A stretch of 36,470 nucleotides of DNA from Methanomicrobia archaeon. GTDB lineage: Archaea > Halobacteriota > Syntropharchaeia > Alkanophagales > Methanospirareceae. Both the position numbers and the translations under genes were made by a program. The DNA lies in contig JAFGKP010000123.1 in assembly GCA_016928455.1 (NCBI GenBank), positions 1-36,470 on the forward strand. Reading direction: 5' to 3'. This document shows positions 1-7,823 of the stretch, in pieces; position 1 is the first letter of the stretch; every line of letters starts with the position of its first letter. The notes under the pieces were generated by a model. The model worked only from the letters and a program-made list of their open reading frames with translations. It was not told where the DNA came from and did not search any database.

Positions 1-975
1 CGCTTCATCCAGCCCGAACATCAGGTTCATATTCTGGATTGCCTGTCCGGAGCCACCTTTTACCAGGTTGTCAATGGTCGAGATCACCACGATCCGATTA
101 CTGTCTTCTTCAATCGCGAAGCTGAGGTCGCAGAAATTCGTGCCGCGCACAGCACCCAGTGTGGGTACGCCCTGTCGCAGCCGTATAAATCGCTTGTCCG
201 CGTAAACTTGTGCGTAGAGCCGTTCTATTTCCTCAGCCGTCTTAGAGCCGCGGTCTTTCAAGAAGACATGCGCCGTGGTCAGTATACCGCGGATGGCGGG
301 TATGACATGGGGTGTGAAGCTCACGGGGACCGGTAACTCCTGCCGCATCTCCGCGACGTGCCGGTGCGCGGTGACCTGGTAGGGGATGATATTCTCAGCG
401 AGATTGGGAAAATGTGATTTCTCGGACGGCGCTTCCCCCGCACCCGAGATACCGGACTTCGAGTCGAAGAGCACGCGTTGCACCAGGCCTGCTCGTACGA
501 GCGGTGCCACCGCCAGGATCGCGCCGGTGGGGTAGCAGCCGGGATTCGCCACCAGGTTCGCCTGCGCGACCTCAGGATGCAGTTCCGGGAGCCCGTAGAC
601 CGCGTTGCGATCCTCTTTATCAGTATGTTCCAGCTTGTAAATCTTCTCGAAGTCTGCCCGCTTCAGGCGATAGTCCGCACTCAGGTCGATCACGCGCACC
701 CCGTTTTCGATGAGACGTGGCACATAGGTCATGGCACTGCCATGAGGAACCGCGACAAAGACCACGTCGCTCCGCGCCGCAATCTCTCGGGGATCAACAT
801 CGTCGTACGGAAGCGTGATGAACGGGGCGAGGTGTGGATTGACGTCGCTAACCTGCTGACCCTTATAGCGCCGGGACGTCACGACAGAGATATTCACCTC
901 GGGATGAGCGAGGAGCAACCGAATGAGCTCAAGGCCGGTGTACCCTGTTCCGCCTATTATTCCTGCTTCGATCAT
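1..975 (-). CDS. argC: N-acetyl-gamma-glutamyl-phosphate reductase, C-terminus off-window
   Basis: NADPH-dependent reduction of N-acetylglutamyl-5-phosphate to the semialdehyde in arginine biosynthesis (cytoplasm). The reading frame is open from an ATG at 975 to base 1, giving 325 codons; the family is usually about 340-350 residues, so only the last 15-25 are missing. The N-terminus reads MIEAGIIGGTGYTGLELIRL, the NADP-binding Rossmann GxxGxxG of this family. The catalytic-cysteine motif NPGCYPTGA is present, as are the segments GISGAGE and PHVIPAIRGI. A purine-rich AGGCGGAA stretch directly before the ATG may serve as ribosome-binding site. No frameshift is visible. Any downstream arg genes would lie beyond the left edge. 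The identification is secure. Confidence 0.96.
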   Translation of the reverse strand, partial: MIEAGIIGGTGYTGLELIRLLLAHPEVNISVVTSRRYKGQQVSDVNPHLAPFITLPYDDVDPREIAARSDVVFVAVPHGSAMTYVPRLIENGVRVIDLSADYRLKRADFEKIYKLEHTDKEDRNAVYGLPELHPEVAQANLVANPGCYPTGAILAVAPLVRAGLVQRVLFDSKSGISGAGEAPSEKSHFPNLAENIIPYQVTAHRHVAEMRQELPVPVSFTPHVIPAIRGILTTAHVFLKDRGSKTAEEIERLYAQVYADKRFIRLRQGVPTLGAVRGTNFCDLSFAIEEDSNRIVVISTIDNLVKGGSGQAIQNMNLMFGLDEA

Positions 976-1058
976 TTCCGCCTGTCTCTTACCATAATTG
1001 GGTGCTGCTTAATAAACTCCGATTGTTGCATCGTTCTCTTCGGGGCATACTGTTTTGA

Positions 1059-1352
1059 TCAGTCTTTCCAGTGCCACCAGTTCAGGAGTTCAGGCTCGTG
1101 GCGCTCGTGCGATGCGTAATAGACGGCACAGCGAAAGACGTAGAGCACACAGCGATCGACCGGTGCACCTGCACGCGCTTGAAGCTGGCTGAACAACGCT
1201 TCCGGATCGCGCCCCTGCAAATCTGCGATTGCGTGAATGCCCACGGCCCATAAATCTTCCGCGATACGCTTCCCGACGCCCGGTATCAGCTGCAGCTCTT
1301 GCAGCGCCGCTTGCTTCTTTGAGACGCGCATGCCACTCGTAGTTGAATTCAT
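1059..1352 (-). CDS. Helix-hairpin-helix protein, Cdd1/'pathogenicity locus' family
   Basis: A 97-residue protein. LQLIPGVGKRIAEDLWAVGI is a classic helix-hairpin-helix, and the C-terminal pattern (DRCVLYVFRCAVYYAS, then PELLNWWHWKD) matches the small Cdd1 family (Pfam 'Pathogenicity locus'), sometimes annotated as mitomycin-resistance-like. The HhH implies nucleic-acid binding, but no activity is established for the family. The start could be M1 or M8; the family core begins around residue 14, so either works. It lies 83 bp upstream of argC on the same strand and could be co-transcribed, though no functional link is apparent. Confidence 0.85.
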   Translation of the reverse strand: MNSTTSGMRVSKKQAALQELQLIPGVGKRIAEDLWAVGIHAIADLQGRDPEALFSQLQARAGAPVDRCVLYVFRCAVYYASHERHEPELLNWWHWKD

Positions 1353-1480
1353 TCGGCAGGTGTGATAAAGACCCGTGCTAGAAGAGTACGGATACCGGTT
1401 GGTGGCGCAGCCGTTGAACGACTTCGTGAGTCCGGAGGCCGAAAGAACTTAAAGGTTGAGACAGTAAGGTACAGATAGCG

Positions 1481-1603
1481 ATGGCACGTAAGAGTAACGC
1501 GAAGAAGGAACGAGACAATGCGCGGCTGCAGAAGCTCATTGTGGGGCTCTTTATGGCCTTGATCATGATCGGGTCAGCAATAACGGCGCTAACATTCTTT
1601 TAA
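1481..1603 (+). CDS. Small single-span membrane protein (40 aa), unknown
   Basis: A short ORF: a basic N-terminus MARKSNAKKERDNARLQK followed by one hydrophobic helix (LIVGLFMALIMIGSAITALTFF) ending at the stop codon. This is the layout of a C-tail-anchored or single-pass microprotein with its charged part in the cytoplasm. A TATA-like AACTTAAAG lies at 1446-1454, about 30 bp before the ATG, so the mRNA would be leaderless or have a very short leader. It does not match Sec61-beta or SecE as I know them. Its protein-like composition and well-placed promoter argue for a real gene, but there is no family match. The overlapping minus-strand ORF here looks like a shadow. Confidence 0.6.
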   Translation: MARKSNAKKERDNARLQKLIVGLFMALIMIGSAITALTFF

Positions 1604-1622
1604 GCAGGATACCGGAGCTCGA

Positions 1623-2099
1623 TCAGGTCTGCTGCGCTTTGATGTACTTGATCAGCCCGCCGCTTTTCAAGAGCTGCTGCATGAACAGGGGAAGTGGTTG
1701 AAACGAATATGCCTCCTGTTTGGTCAGATTTTCTATGAGTCCGCGGTCTACATCGAGTTCGATCTGGTCTTTTTCATCGATCTGATCGACGACATCCGCC
1801 TCGATCAACGGGAGCCCGATATTGATGGCGTTTCTGAAGAAGATCCGTGCGAAGCTCCGTGCGATGACGCACGTTATCCCTGCGCCGAGCAGTGCACGCG
1901 GCGCGTGCTCTCGCGAGCTCCCGCAGCCGAAATTCGAGCCGGCCACGATGATGTCGCCCTCCTGCACCGCGACCGCAAATTCCGGGCGTACCTTCGAGAA
2001 CGCATGTACGGCGAGCGCCTTCGCATCCCCGGTCGTCAGGAACTCTGCGGGGATGATCTGATCGGTATCCACGTTATCACCAAACTTCCAGATTCGCAT
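1623..2099 (-). CDS. leuD: 3-isopropylmalate dehydratase-type small subunit (LeuD/HacB family)
   Basis: Swivel-domain subunit that pairs with the [4Fe-4S] LeuC subunit to isomerise 2-isopropylmalate to 3-isopropylmalate (leucine pathway) or a homologous substrate. The 158 residues carry the family hallmarks FGDNVDTDQIIPAEFLTTGD, GSNFGCGSSREHAPRALLGAG and ARSFARIFFRNAINIGLPL. The short loop after 'IIPA', which helps set substrate choice in archaeal homologues, reads FLTT. That is neither the YLRT reported for methanogen homoaconitase nor the loop of the typical archaeal isopropylmalate enzyme, so citramalate, isopropylmalate and homoaconitate chemistry are all possible. It has its own promoter and is separated from leuC by an unrelated exported-protein gene. 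Family certain, exact substrate less so. Confidence 0.93.
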   Translation of the reverse strand: MRIWKFGDNVDTDQIIPAEFLTTGDAKALAVHAFSKVRPEFAVAVQEGDIIVAGSNFGCGSSREHAPRALLGAGITCVIARSFARIFFRNAINIGLPLIEADVVDQIDEKDQIELDVDRGLIENLTKQEAYSFQPLPLFMQQLLKSGGLIKYIKAQQT

Positions 2100-2128
2100 G
2101 ATCTCTTTCGTCCTAGCTGCAAACTACA

Positions 2129-2138
2129 GATTAAATAG
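2129..2138 (-). promoter_or_regulatory. Predicted TATA box of leuD
   Basis: Read on the minus strand the segment is CTATTTAATC, about 33 bp before the leuD ATG at 2099. It suggests leuD is transcribed separately from the genes upstream. Behind it, T-rich runs at 2143-2165 could end the transcript of the exported-protein gene. Confidence 0.5.
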
Positions 2139-2265
2139 CTGTGTTTTTTTTTTCGTATAAAAAAGCCAGGTTCAGTGCTGCGCTCCTCGAATTCCTGCAC
2201 ACTTCTCCCGAGCTGCGCTGAGCTGAGCTGTTCGCGACGTCAGGAGCTCTGACGAGCACCAGGAC

Positions 2266-2766
2266 TCACGTGAAGAAGCCCAGCACCCACATGCCAGCTT
2301 TCATTACGCCGACCTTGAGCGAATTACCGAGTCCAACGCCTTCGTACCGTATCGCGCCACTCTCTAAGGCGTCCTGGAACGCGGCAATGGGATTACTGGC
2401 ACTCAGTATCGCGTCTACCGTCGCCTCGGTACTATACGCGCGAATCGTGGGATCTGCGATCTCGCCCTTCACGAAGCTGACCACTTTGGCATCCGAGTCG
2501 GTCACAATGCCCAGTATAAGCACACTCCCGTCGTTCAGCGTGATCTCAGCGTTGATACGCGCATTGCTTGCAACGGTTTTGATGAACGGGATCTTGTCCA
2601 CATTCGCATTGTAGACCGCCACCATAGGCTCGATCGCAGTAAAGAGCGTATCACCCGGGTCCTGGGCTATAGCGGACGGAACGAATCCCGCGAGTATCGT
2701 ACTCACCATGCAGAGGGCGAGAAATGCTGAGAGCAGCTTCATTCTCTTCAGTGATAGCATTTTCAA
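2266..2766 (-). CDS. Exported protein of unknown function
   Basis: About 166 residues with a clear Sec signal peptide (basic MLSLKRMK, hydrophobic LLSAFLALCMVSTILAG, cleavage likely after SAIAQ). The mature part has alternating beta/alpha character with motifs such as INAEITLNDGSVLILGIV and ALESGAIRYEGVG. This resembles an SCP2-like lipid-carrier fold, but only as an impression. Start choice: a perfect GGAGGTG Shine-Dalgarno lies 5 nt before a TTG at 2766, so TTG is preferred; an ATG two codons later (2760) is the alternative, and the upstream GTG at 2781 lies inside the Shine-Dalgarno itself. It sits between leuC and leuD on the same strand, which looks positional rather than functional. Confidence 0.75.
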   Translation of the reverse strand: MKMLSLKRMKLLSAFLALCMVSTILAGFVPSAIAQDPGDTLFTAIEPMVAVYNANVDKIPFIKTVASNARINAEITLNDGSVLILGIVTDSDAKVVSFVKGEIADPTIRAYSTEATVDAILSASNPIAAFQDALESGAIRYEGVGLGNSLKVGVMKAGMWVLGFFT

Positions 2767-2853
2767 TGGTTCACCTCCCACCTTGTTAGTGTTCTTCTCT
2801 TTTTTACCGTATTTAAACTTTACGTTCGGTTGGTTCTCGCGAGCATGTCAGAA

Positions 2854-4116
2854 CTACAACTCATTCGGGTCGGTAATCCGGCCGGTGATTGCCGATGCCG
2901 CAACGACCGCGGGATTCGCCAGATATACCTCAGAATCTTTATGCCCCATGCGGCCAATGAAGTTGCGGTTGGTGGTGCTCACGCACCGCTCTCCTTTCGC
3001 GAGCACGCCCATATGCCCGCCCAGGCACGCGCCACAGGTGGGGCCGCAGACAAACGCGCCTGCCGCGAGGAACGTCTGGATAAGCCCTTCTGCGATCGCC
3101 TGCTGGAAGACCCGATCGCTCGCTGGCACGATGATCATCCGCACATCGTCATGCACCCTCCGGGGTGCCTGCAAGAGCGCAGCAGCGACCCGCAAATCCT
3201 CGATACGTCCGTTCGTGCAGGAGCCGAGGTAGGCCTGATCAATAGTGACATCGAGATCGCGTGCCGGCGCGGTATTCTCGGGCACGAAGGGTCGGGCTAC
3301 GGTGGGCGGGATCTCAGCAGCGTCGTATTCATAGATCTTCTCGTAATCCTCACGATGCCCGTCCGCGTATACCGGCGAGTACTCGCCGCGAACGCGCCCC
3401 TTCAGGAACGTGAAGACTTTCTCGTCCGGTGGTATAATCCCGGTCTTCGCCCCGGCTTCGATCGCCATGTTTGCGATGGTAATTCGATCAGAGAGGCTCA
3501 ACTGCTCGATTGCGGTGCCGTAGAACTCCTGCGCACGATAGAGCGAGCCGGAGACGCCAATATCGCCAATGATGTGCAGAATGATATCCTTGCCCATCAC
3601 GAAGGGTTGCAGCGCGCCATCGACCACAAACTTCTGGGTCTCCGGGACCTTGAACCACAATGTACCGGTTGCCATCGCGGCTGCCGCCTCGGTGGAGCCC
3701 ACTCCGGTAGAAAAGGCACCGAGTGCACCGTAGGAGCACGTGTGGGAGTCAGCCCCGATGATTAACCGGCCTGGCGCGGCAAAACCGTCCTCGATCATCA
3801 CCTGGTGGCAGATACCGCCGCGTCCGATTTCATAGTAGTGCGCGATCTTGTAGCGACGCGCATAGGTCCGCAGCGCCTTCGCCTGCTCGGCCGAGGCCAC
3901 ATCCTTATTGGGCACGTAGTGATCCTGGACCACAACTACCTTCTCGCGTTTGATGCTCTGCTCGGGACCGAAGGCCTCGAAGACTTCGAAAGCCGGCACA
4001 CCCGTGACATCGTTCACCATGACATAATCCACGTCACACTCCACGATCTCACCGGCACGTGCCGCCTTCCCCTTGCCAGCTTTCTCACCCAGTATCTTCT
4101 CTGCTATCGTGGGCAT
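2854..4116 (-). CDS. leuC: 3-isopropylmalate dehydratase-type large subunit
   Basis: Aconitase-superfamily subunit of 420 residues carrying the [4Fe-4S] cluster. The cluster ligands are visible as C300 (LGSCTNGR), C361 and C364 (CGPTCGACLGG), with the C-x60-C-x2-C spacing of isopropylmalate isomerases. Other family motifs are DHYVPNKD, GADSHTCSYGALGAF and the terminal TTNRNFIGRMGHKDSEVYLA. The length is normal for the archaeal two-subunit enzyme. It would pair with LeuD encoded 750 bp downstream on the same strand. Archaea often have two LeuC paralogues (leucine and homoaconitate or citramalate branches), and sequence alone does not settle which this is. GTAA tandem repeats lie just before the start. 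Confidence 0.94.
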   Translation of the reverse strand: MPTIAEKILGEKAGKGKAARAGEIVECDVDYVMVNDVTGVPAFEVFEAFGPEQSIKREKVVVVQDHYVPNKDVASAEQAKALRTYARRYKIAHYYEIGRGGICHQVMIEDGFAAPGRLIIGADSHTCSYGALGAFSTGVGSTEAAAAMATGTLWFKVPETQKFVVDGALQPFVMGKDIILHIIGDIGVSGSLYRAQEFYGTAIEQLSLSDRITIANMAIEAGAKTGIIPPDEKVFTFLKGRVRGEYSPVYADGHREDYEKIYEYDAAEIPPTVARPFVPENTAPARDLDVTIDQAYLGSCTNGRIEDLRVAAALLQAPRRVHDDVRMIIVPASDRVFQQAIAEGLIQTFLAAGAFVCGPTCGACLGGHMGVLAKGERCVSTTNRNFIGRMGHKDSEVYLANPAVVAASAITGRITDPNEL

Positions 4117-4129
4117 AGTATCCAGTACA

Positions 4130-4142
4130 GTAAGTAAGTAAC
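4130..4142. repeat. GTAA tetranucleotide repeat upstream of leuC
   Basis: Three tandem copies of GTAA (TTAC on the coding strand) lie 14 bp before the leuC ATG, within the probable 5' leader. It is one of four tetranucleotide runs upstream of minus-strand genes in this window. Confidence 0.6.
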
Positions 4143-4194
4143 TCCTCGATGCTACGTAAAGAAAAACGTTGCCGCTTTTTTTTTAACAGCCGGG

Positions 4195-4473
4195 CTAGCA
4201 AATTTCCGGGCGGGCGTTTTCGTCCTGCTCGTCGATCTGCTGCGCCAGCGCGATCACCATTGGTAGAGGGACCGTCACCACTCCCTCAGGCCCCGCATTC
4301 AGCGCGACCCAGGTATTCAACGCGGTGCAAATCTTCAGTATCTTTGACTCCTCAACGGTGTGACGGGTAATTGTATGGACGATCTCGTCCCGATTGAGGA
4401 TATTCAGAGCGTAGGTAGCCTCGATAACCTGCAGCAGCGCCTGCGCGCGCGCTCGTGCGTCTACGATGTCCAT
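4195..4473 (-). CDS. Small hypothetical protein (92 aa)
   Basis: Soluble, mostly helical protein (MDIVDARARAQALLQVIEAT) with an acidic tail ending in cysteine (QQIDEQDENARPEIC). I recognise no family. It is the last gene of an apparent minus-strand run: DUF2769 protein, glutamate synthase core, then this gene 69 bp downstream. The middle (IVHTITRHTVEESKILKICT) looks like a helical bundle. No catalytic motif is evident. Coding likelihood rests on composition, a sensible ATG and fit into the gap. Confidence 0.65.
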   Translation of the reverse strand: MDIVDARARAQALLQVIEATYALNILNRDEIVHTITRHTVEESKILKICTALNTWVALNAGPEGVVTVPLPMVIALAQQIDEQDENARPEIC

Positions 4474-4542
4474 ACTGCTTTTTCTTATGCCTCGTTAAGT
4501 AAGCGCAAAAGGGTGTATGATGGTTTTCATGCGGTGCCCGCT

Positions 4543-6012
4543 TCAGGGATAGCTCCCATCCACCCATCTCGTGCCGGTAATCGCAGCCAGCTCCCGCGTT
4601 AGTGCAACGAGATCCTCGCGATCGAGCTTATTCACATCGTCCTTGCCCACAATCCGTGTGAGTTCAGCTATTTCGGCAGTCGCTACCTGTATAAAGTTCG
4701 AAAGCCGTTTTACACCCGCTTCGACCTCAAGCTGCTTCGTCAGACCGGGATTATGCGTCGTTACGCCGGTCGGGCATAGTCCGGTATGGCAGAGCCGGTA
4801 CTGCTCGCAGTTGAGCGCGATCAAGGCCGCGGTGCCCGTGTAAACGGCATTCGCACCCAGAGCGAGGCACCGAGCGAAATCAGCAGACGTCCGCAACCCG
4901 CCGGCGGCAATGAGCGTTATTTTACCGTTCAGGCCCTGATCGGTAAGGTATCGCGCAGCGCGCGGTAACGCCGCGAGAAGGGGAATCCCAACGTTCTCGC
5001 GCACGTAATAGTCGGTCGCACCGGTGCCGCCACCGAAGCCGTCAAGCGCCACGAAATCCACCCCAGCGTCTATGAGCACCTGCAGATCCTGCTCCACGTT
5101 CCCGCAGCCGATCTTCGCACCTACTGGCACACCGTTCGCCTTTTCACGCAGCCACGAGACTTTCGCCTTGATCTCCGCGGGCGTGGTCATGTCGTGGTGA
5201 TGAGCCGGCGAGTCCGCAGCTTCACCACCCGTCAGCCCCCGCACCTCCGCCACATCCGGAGTCATCTTGCTCGCCGGCAGATAGCTGCCCTTGCCGGGAT
5301 ACGCGCCCTGCCCGAACCGAATCTCAACGGCGGCCACACGTTTCAGGATACCCTCGTCCACGCCGAACCTGCCCGTCGCATACTGCCCGATAAGGTAGTC
5401 AGCAGCAGCGTCCAGTTCCTCGTCCAGTATGCCGCCCTCGCCTGAGTTGAATGCGATCTTCACGAGCGCCGCGGTCCGTGAGATGACGAGCTTCACCCGC
5501 TTTGAGGTCGCCCCGTAGCTCATGCCGGAGATCATAATCGGCGCTGCGAGCTTCAGCGGCCGCTTCGCCTGCGGCCCGATGACCACCGCGGTGTTTACCG
5601 GCTCTTCGCGATTTAACGGGATCCTGTGCACCTGTGCGGGAACGAACTGGAGGTGCTGTAACGAGTATGGCAGTTCTTTCAGGGAGCCCATGGACCGCAC
5701 CACGCTCGTGCCCGTCGCGGCCATCTCCTTGATGTCCACCATGGTCTGGTAAAACCCAGCATCCTCGTCCGCTCGCCGCTTGCGCATGCGTATGCCACTA
5801 TCACCAACCGCTTGTTTATCACAGTAGTAGATGCTCTGCAGCTCGTTCTCAGCATACACGGGGCAGAGCGGGCAGCTACAGCCCTTCACCGGGATATCGC
5901 AATTGCTCGCGCCCAGCGCGCAATACAGTACCTCGCCCTGGCACGTGTGCGGATAACTCGGGCAGCTCGCGCAGATGCACTTCTCCCGATTTTCCACGCT
6001 ATCTTCGACCAT
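4543..6012 (-). CDS. Glutamate synthase FMN/Fe-S core protein with N-terminal DUF2769 module
   Basis: 489 residues. Residues 12-64 form a cysteine-rich DUF2769-type module (Cys 12, 14, 17, 24, 31, 38, 45, 47, 50, 64). Residues ~130-450 are the FMN-binding glutamate synthase domain: PIMISGMSYGATSK, FNSGEGGI, GQGAYPGKGSYLP, VDFVALDGFGGGTGAT, and the 3Fe-4S ligand set C402-x5-C408-x4-C413. The glutaminase domain of bacterial GltB is absent, as usual for archaeal split enzymes, so ammonia and reductant must come from partner proteins. The predicted reaction is 2-oxoglutarate plus glutamine-derived ammonia to glutamate, but related FMN proteins have other substrates. It follows a second DUF2769 gene by 36 bp, which suggests the extra cysteine modules act together with it. 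Confidence 0.88.
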   Translation of the reverse strand: MVEDSVENREKCICASCPSYPHTCQGEVLYCALGASNCDIPVKGCSCPLCPVYAENELQSIYYCDKQAVGDSGIRMRKRRADEDAGFYQTMVDIKEMAATGTSVVRSMGSLKELPYSLQHLQFVPAQVHRIPLNREEPVNTAVVIGPQAKRPLKLAAPIMISGMSYGATSKRVKLVISRTAALVKIAFNSGEGGILDEELDAAADYLIGQYATGRFGVDEGILKRVAAVEIRFGQGAYPGKGSYLPASKMTPDVAEVRGLTGGEAADSPAHHHDMTTPAEIKAKVSWLREKANGVPVGAKIGCGNVEQDLQVLIDAGVDFVALDGFGGGTGATDYYVRENVGIPLLAALPRAARYLTDQGLNGKITLIAAGGLRTSADFARCLALGANAVYTGTAALIALNCEQYRLCHTGLCPTGVTTHNPGLTKQLEVEAGVKRLSNFIQVATAEIAELTRIVGKDDVNKLDREDLVALTRELAAITGTRWVDGSYP

Positions 6013-6048
6013 CTTGAGTCCGCTCGCTCAGTTATGCTATGCGTATGC

Positions 6049-6363
6049 TTAGCGTGCTTTGCCGTCACGGCAGAAATAGCCCAGCGGTTTGCCGCTCACT
6101 AACCGGTACTCTTTCCAGATCGGGCAATCGCCGCAGATGCACATCTGACGGGTATTAAGGTCTTTGCAGGCCGCAGTACCCGTTGCGCAATAGAGGCCGG
6201 GAACATCTTCCGGCTTCGGCATCGCGCCGCTACCTCGTGCCCCCTTTGCCGTCGCCCGCTTCTCCTTCACGCATGCGCTTCCGGTCTGCACCGGGCACTG
6301 TGCGCAGATGCACTTCGCAACGTTCTCCGCAGTGAACGGGACTTTTGGGTTTTGTTCAACCAT
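6049..6363 (-). CDS. DUF2769 cysteine-rich protein
   Basis: 104 residues with two halves of the DUF2769 pattern: CICAQCPVQTGSAC with YCATGTAAC, then CICGDCPIWKEYRL ending in YFC. The cysteine spacing fits zinc or an Fe-S cluster; the chemistry is not established for the family, which I know mainly from methanogens and relatives. The same module forms the N-terminus of the glutamate synthase core encoded 36 bp downstream, so the pair is probably one operon. A possible role is electron delivery or maturation. A GTAA/GCAA-type tetranucleotide run lies about 70 bp upstream. Confidence 0.8.
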   Translation of the reverse strand: MVEQNPKVPFTAENVAKCICAQCPVQTGSACVKEKRATAKGARGSGAMPKPEDVPGLYCATGTAACKDLNTRQMCICGDCPIWKEYRLVSGKPLGYFCRDGKAR

Positions 6364-6432
6364 CTTTCCACCACCCCATTTCGCTCCGCAGGTACAATAA
6401 AGGTACCCGAAAATTAAGGGTTCCGTTGTTCG

Positions 6433-6460
6433 TTACTTACTTGCTTGCTTACTTATTTAC
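6433..6460. repeat. TTAC/TTGC tetranucleotide repeat
   Basis: About seven tandem four-base units (TTAC TTAC TTGC TTGC TTAC TTAT TTAC) lie 70 bp upstream of the DUF2769 gene, in the intergenic region. Imperfect repetition suggests an old slippage tract. Confidence 0.6.
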
Positions 6461-6651
6461 TACGTGGCGGAACAGGGCCCTTCCGCGCCAACGGCGTTAG
6501 AATACGTGGGGATAGTGCCTCACTCAGCGGTCTACCTGTTGTTTCTCTTCTTCATCCCGCAGCCCAGCACTATCCTATCCAGTCTGCGTTGCGGTTACGC
6601 GTCACGCAAAAGCGATAACTTCAGTGTCCCGCTTGCTTCCGCTACGTCTCT

Positions 6652-6942
6652 CTACGTTACTTTCTGAAGATAGAGCAATACGTCCTCGATCCGTTTTGAA
6701 ACGTCACCCAGTATTTTCTTCTCTTCCGCGCTCAGTGAAGGGGATACCTGGAGCCCTTTCAGGATACCTATCGCCTCAACGGCCTTGTTCATCTGATCTG
6801 TTCGCTTTTCGACCTCGACCCCTTTCTTCTCCCGCTTCTTCGCGCGCTTATGCTTTGCTCTCACATGATGTGCCAAGAGTAATGGCTTGTCAAATTCCGC
6901 GCCGCAATACTTGCACTTATATACCTTCTTCTCTCCAGTCAT
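6652..6942 (-). CDS. C2H2 zinc-finger protein
   Basis: 96 residues. The N-terminal finger reads YKCKYCGAEFDKPLLLAHHV then RAKH, i.e. C10-x2-C13-x12-H26-x4-H31. A very basic linker (KRAKKREKKG) and a helical C-terminal part follow (MNKAVEAIGILKGLQ, then SAEEKKILGDVSKRIEDVLL), likely a dimerising helix pair. It is probably a nucleic-acid-binding regulator. Start chosen at the ATG at 6942 because GGTGA lies 5 nt upstream; an in-frame GTG at 6951 falls inside that site. A TATATAAATA box at 6977-6986 sits about 35-45 bp ahead. It appears monocistronic. Confidence 0.8.
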   Translation of the reverse strand: MTGEKKVYKCKYCGAEFDKPLLLAHHVRAKHKRAKKREKKGVEVEKRTDQMNKAVEAIGILKGLQVSPSLSAEEKKILGDVSKRIEDVLLYLQKVT

Positions 6943-6976
6943 TTCTTTCACCTTGCTCTTATGATTGTACAGTCAG

Positions 6977-6986
6977 TATATAAATA
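6977..6986 (-). promoter_or_regulatory. Predicted TATA box of the zinc-finger gene
   Basis: TATTTATATA on the minus strand, 35-44 bp before the start at 6942. The rest of the gap 6987-7253 (267 bp) holds no gene I can support; a 65-codon plus-strand ORF there has no family resemblance. Confidence 0.55.
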
Positions 6987-7253
6987 CAGTGCAGGTATTG
7001 TAGCTGATCGAATGCTATGACCACGCTGTTACTGCTTATTGAGGCGTTGATTAAACACCTTTCTGCGCCTTTACTCTTAACGTTCGCGATGTTTGTGAAT
7101 ACAAAGCGAAATCGAGGATATCACGAACTCTGGGCCGATTGTTTCGTCGCAACAGACAAGCAAGCAGTGATTCATGAGCTGGATTTTCGTGGATGGACAG
7201 CGATATGCCTGTAAACGTGCTCGACCGCCGTATCTCCTCACGTTCAAGGTCCC

Positions 7254-7616
7254 TCACTGAGCAACCACGCCGAGGTAATAAGGGTCCAGAATGGATTGCG
7301 CGTTCTCTGAATGCGGTTCGCCCGTGCCGGGTTTCTCGTCCCACAATGCGGTGCTATCCGTGCCGCAACGCTGGAGTATCGTACTGCCAAAACTGCCACC
7401 GTGGCACGGTATGCCCGTAACGTTATAGACCTCCCCATGGACGACGATCCAGCAATCCTGAGCTGTATTGTGGCGCGCGACCTCTTCGAGCGTGAAGGTC
7501 GGTTCAGACCCATCGTCGCCACCCGGCGCCGGTGCCTGCTCCACGCATCCGATGGTGAAAAGTAGCGCGAGCAGCAGGCCTGCCATGATCCAACCATATA
7601 CATATCTTCGGGTCAT
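7254..7616 (-). CDS. Cytochrome b5-like heme-binding lipoprotein
   Basis: 120 residues. Lipoprotein-type signal: basic MTRRYVYGW, hydrophobic IMAGLLLALLF and a lipobox-like TIGC (C24), then an acidic/Gly/Pro linker, so it is probably tethered outside the membrane. Residues ~39-118 resemble the cytochrome b5 domain: FTLEEVARHNTAQDCWIVVHG, VYNVTGIP, H72 before GG and a second candidate ligand H102 in GEPHSENA. The canonical HPGG is changed to C-H-G-G, with the proline missing, and three cysteines (55, 71, 84) are unusual. Such small b5-like lipoproteins occur in methanogens, where the electron partner is unknown. It is divergent from the helicase gene. Confidence 0.8.
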   Translation of the reverse strand: MTRRYVYGWIMAGLLLALLFTIGCVEQAPAPGGDDGSEPTFTLEEVARHNTAQDCWIVVHGEVYNVTGIPCHGGSFGSTILQRCGTDSTALWDEKPGTGEPHSENAQSILDPYYLGVVAQ

Positions 7617-7658
7617 TGGTACGGTATACTACGTGGTAAAGGTATTTCTCTCTTTCGC

Positions 7659-7684
7659 TTGCCTGCCTGCCTGTCTGCCTGCCC
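7659..7684. repeat. TGCC tetranucleotide repeat
   Basis: About six TGCC units, one of them altered to TGTC, between the cytochrome b5-like gene and the divergent helicase gene, 43 bp upstream of the former's start. Confidence 0.6.
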
Positions 7685-7823
7685 ACGGGTCTGCCGTCAT
7701 GCATGCATACAGGCACATCGAGGAGCCTCGTGCTCTGTCTGGAACGTGCGCACGGAGCTGGGCGTGAAGATATTTGCCACCAGTGCTTACATACGTACTA
7801 CGCAGTAGAGGCAGCGAGCCGTG

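Noticed and set aside
478..1119. 213-codon plus-strand ORF opposite argC
   Set aside because: Antisense shadow; the minus strand carries a complete ArgC reading frame with the active-site motif.
2830..3765. 311-codon plus-strand ORF opposite leuC
   Set aside because: Shadow of leuC, which has all its catalytic motifs on the minus strand.
7017..7214. 65-codon plus-strand ORF between the zinc-finger and cytochrome b5-like genes
   Set aside because: No ribosome-binding site, no recognisable family and poor protein character in its second half.
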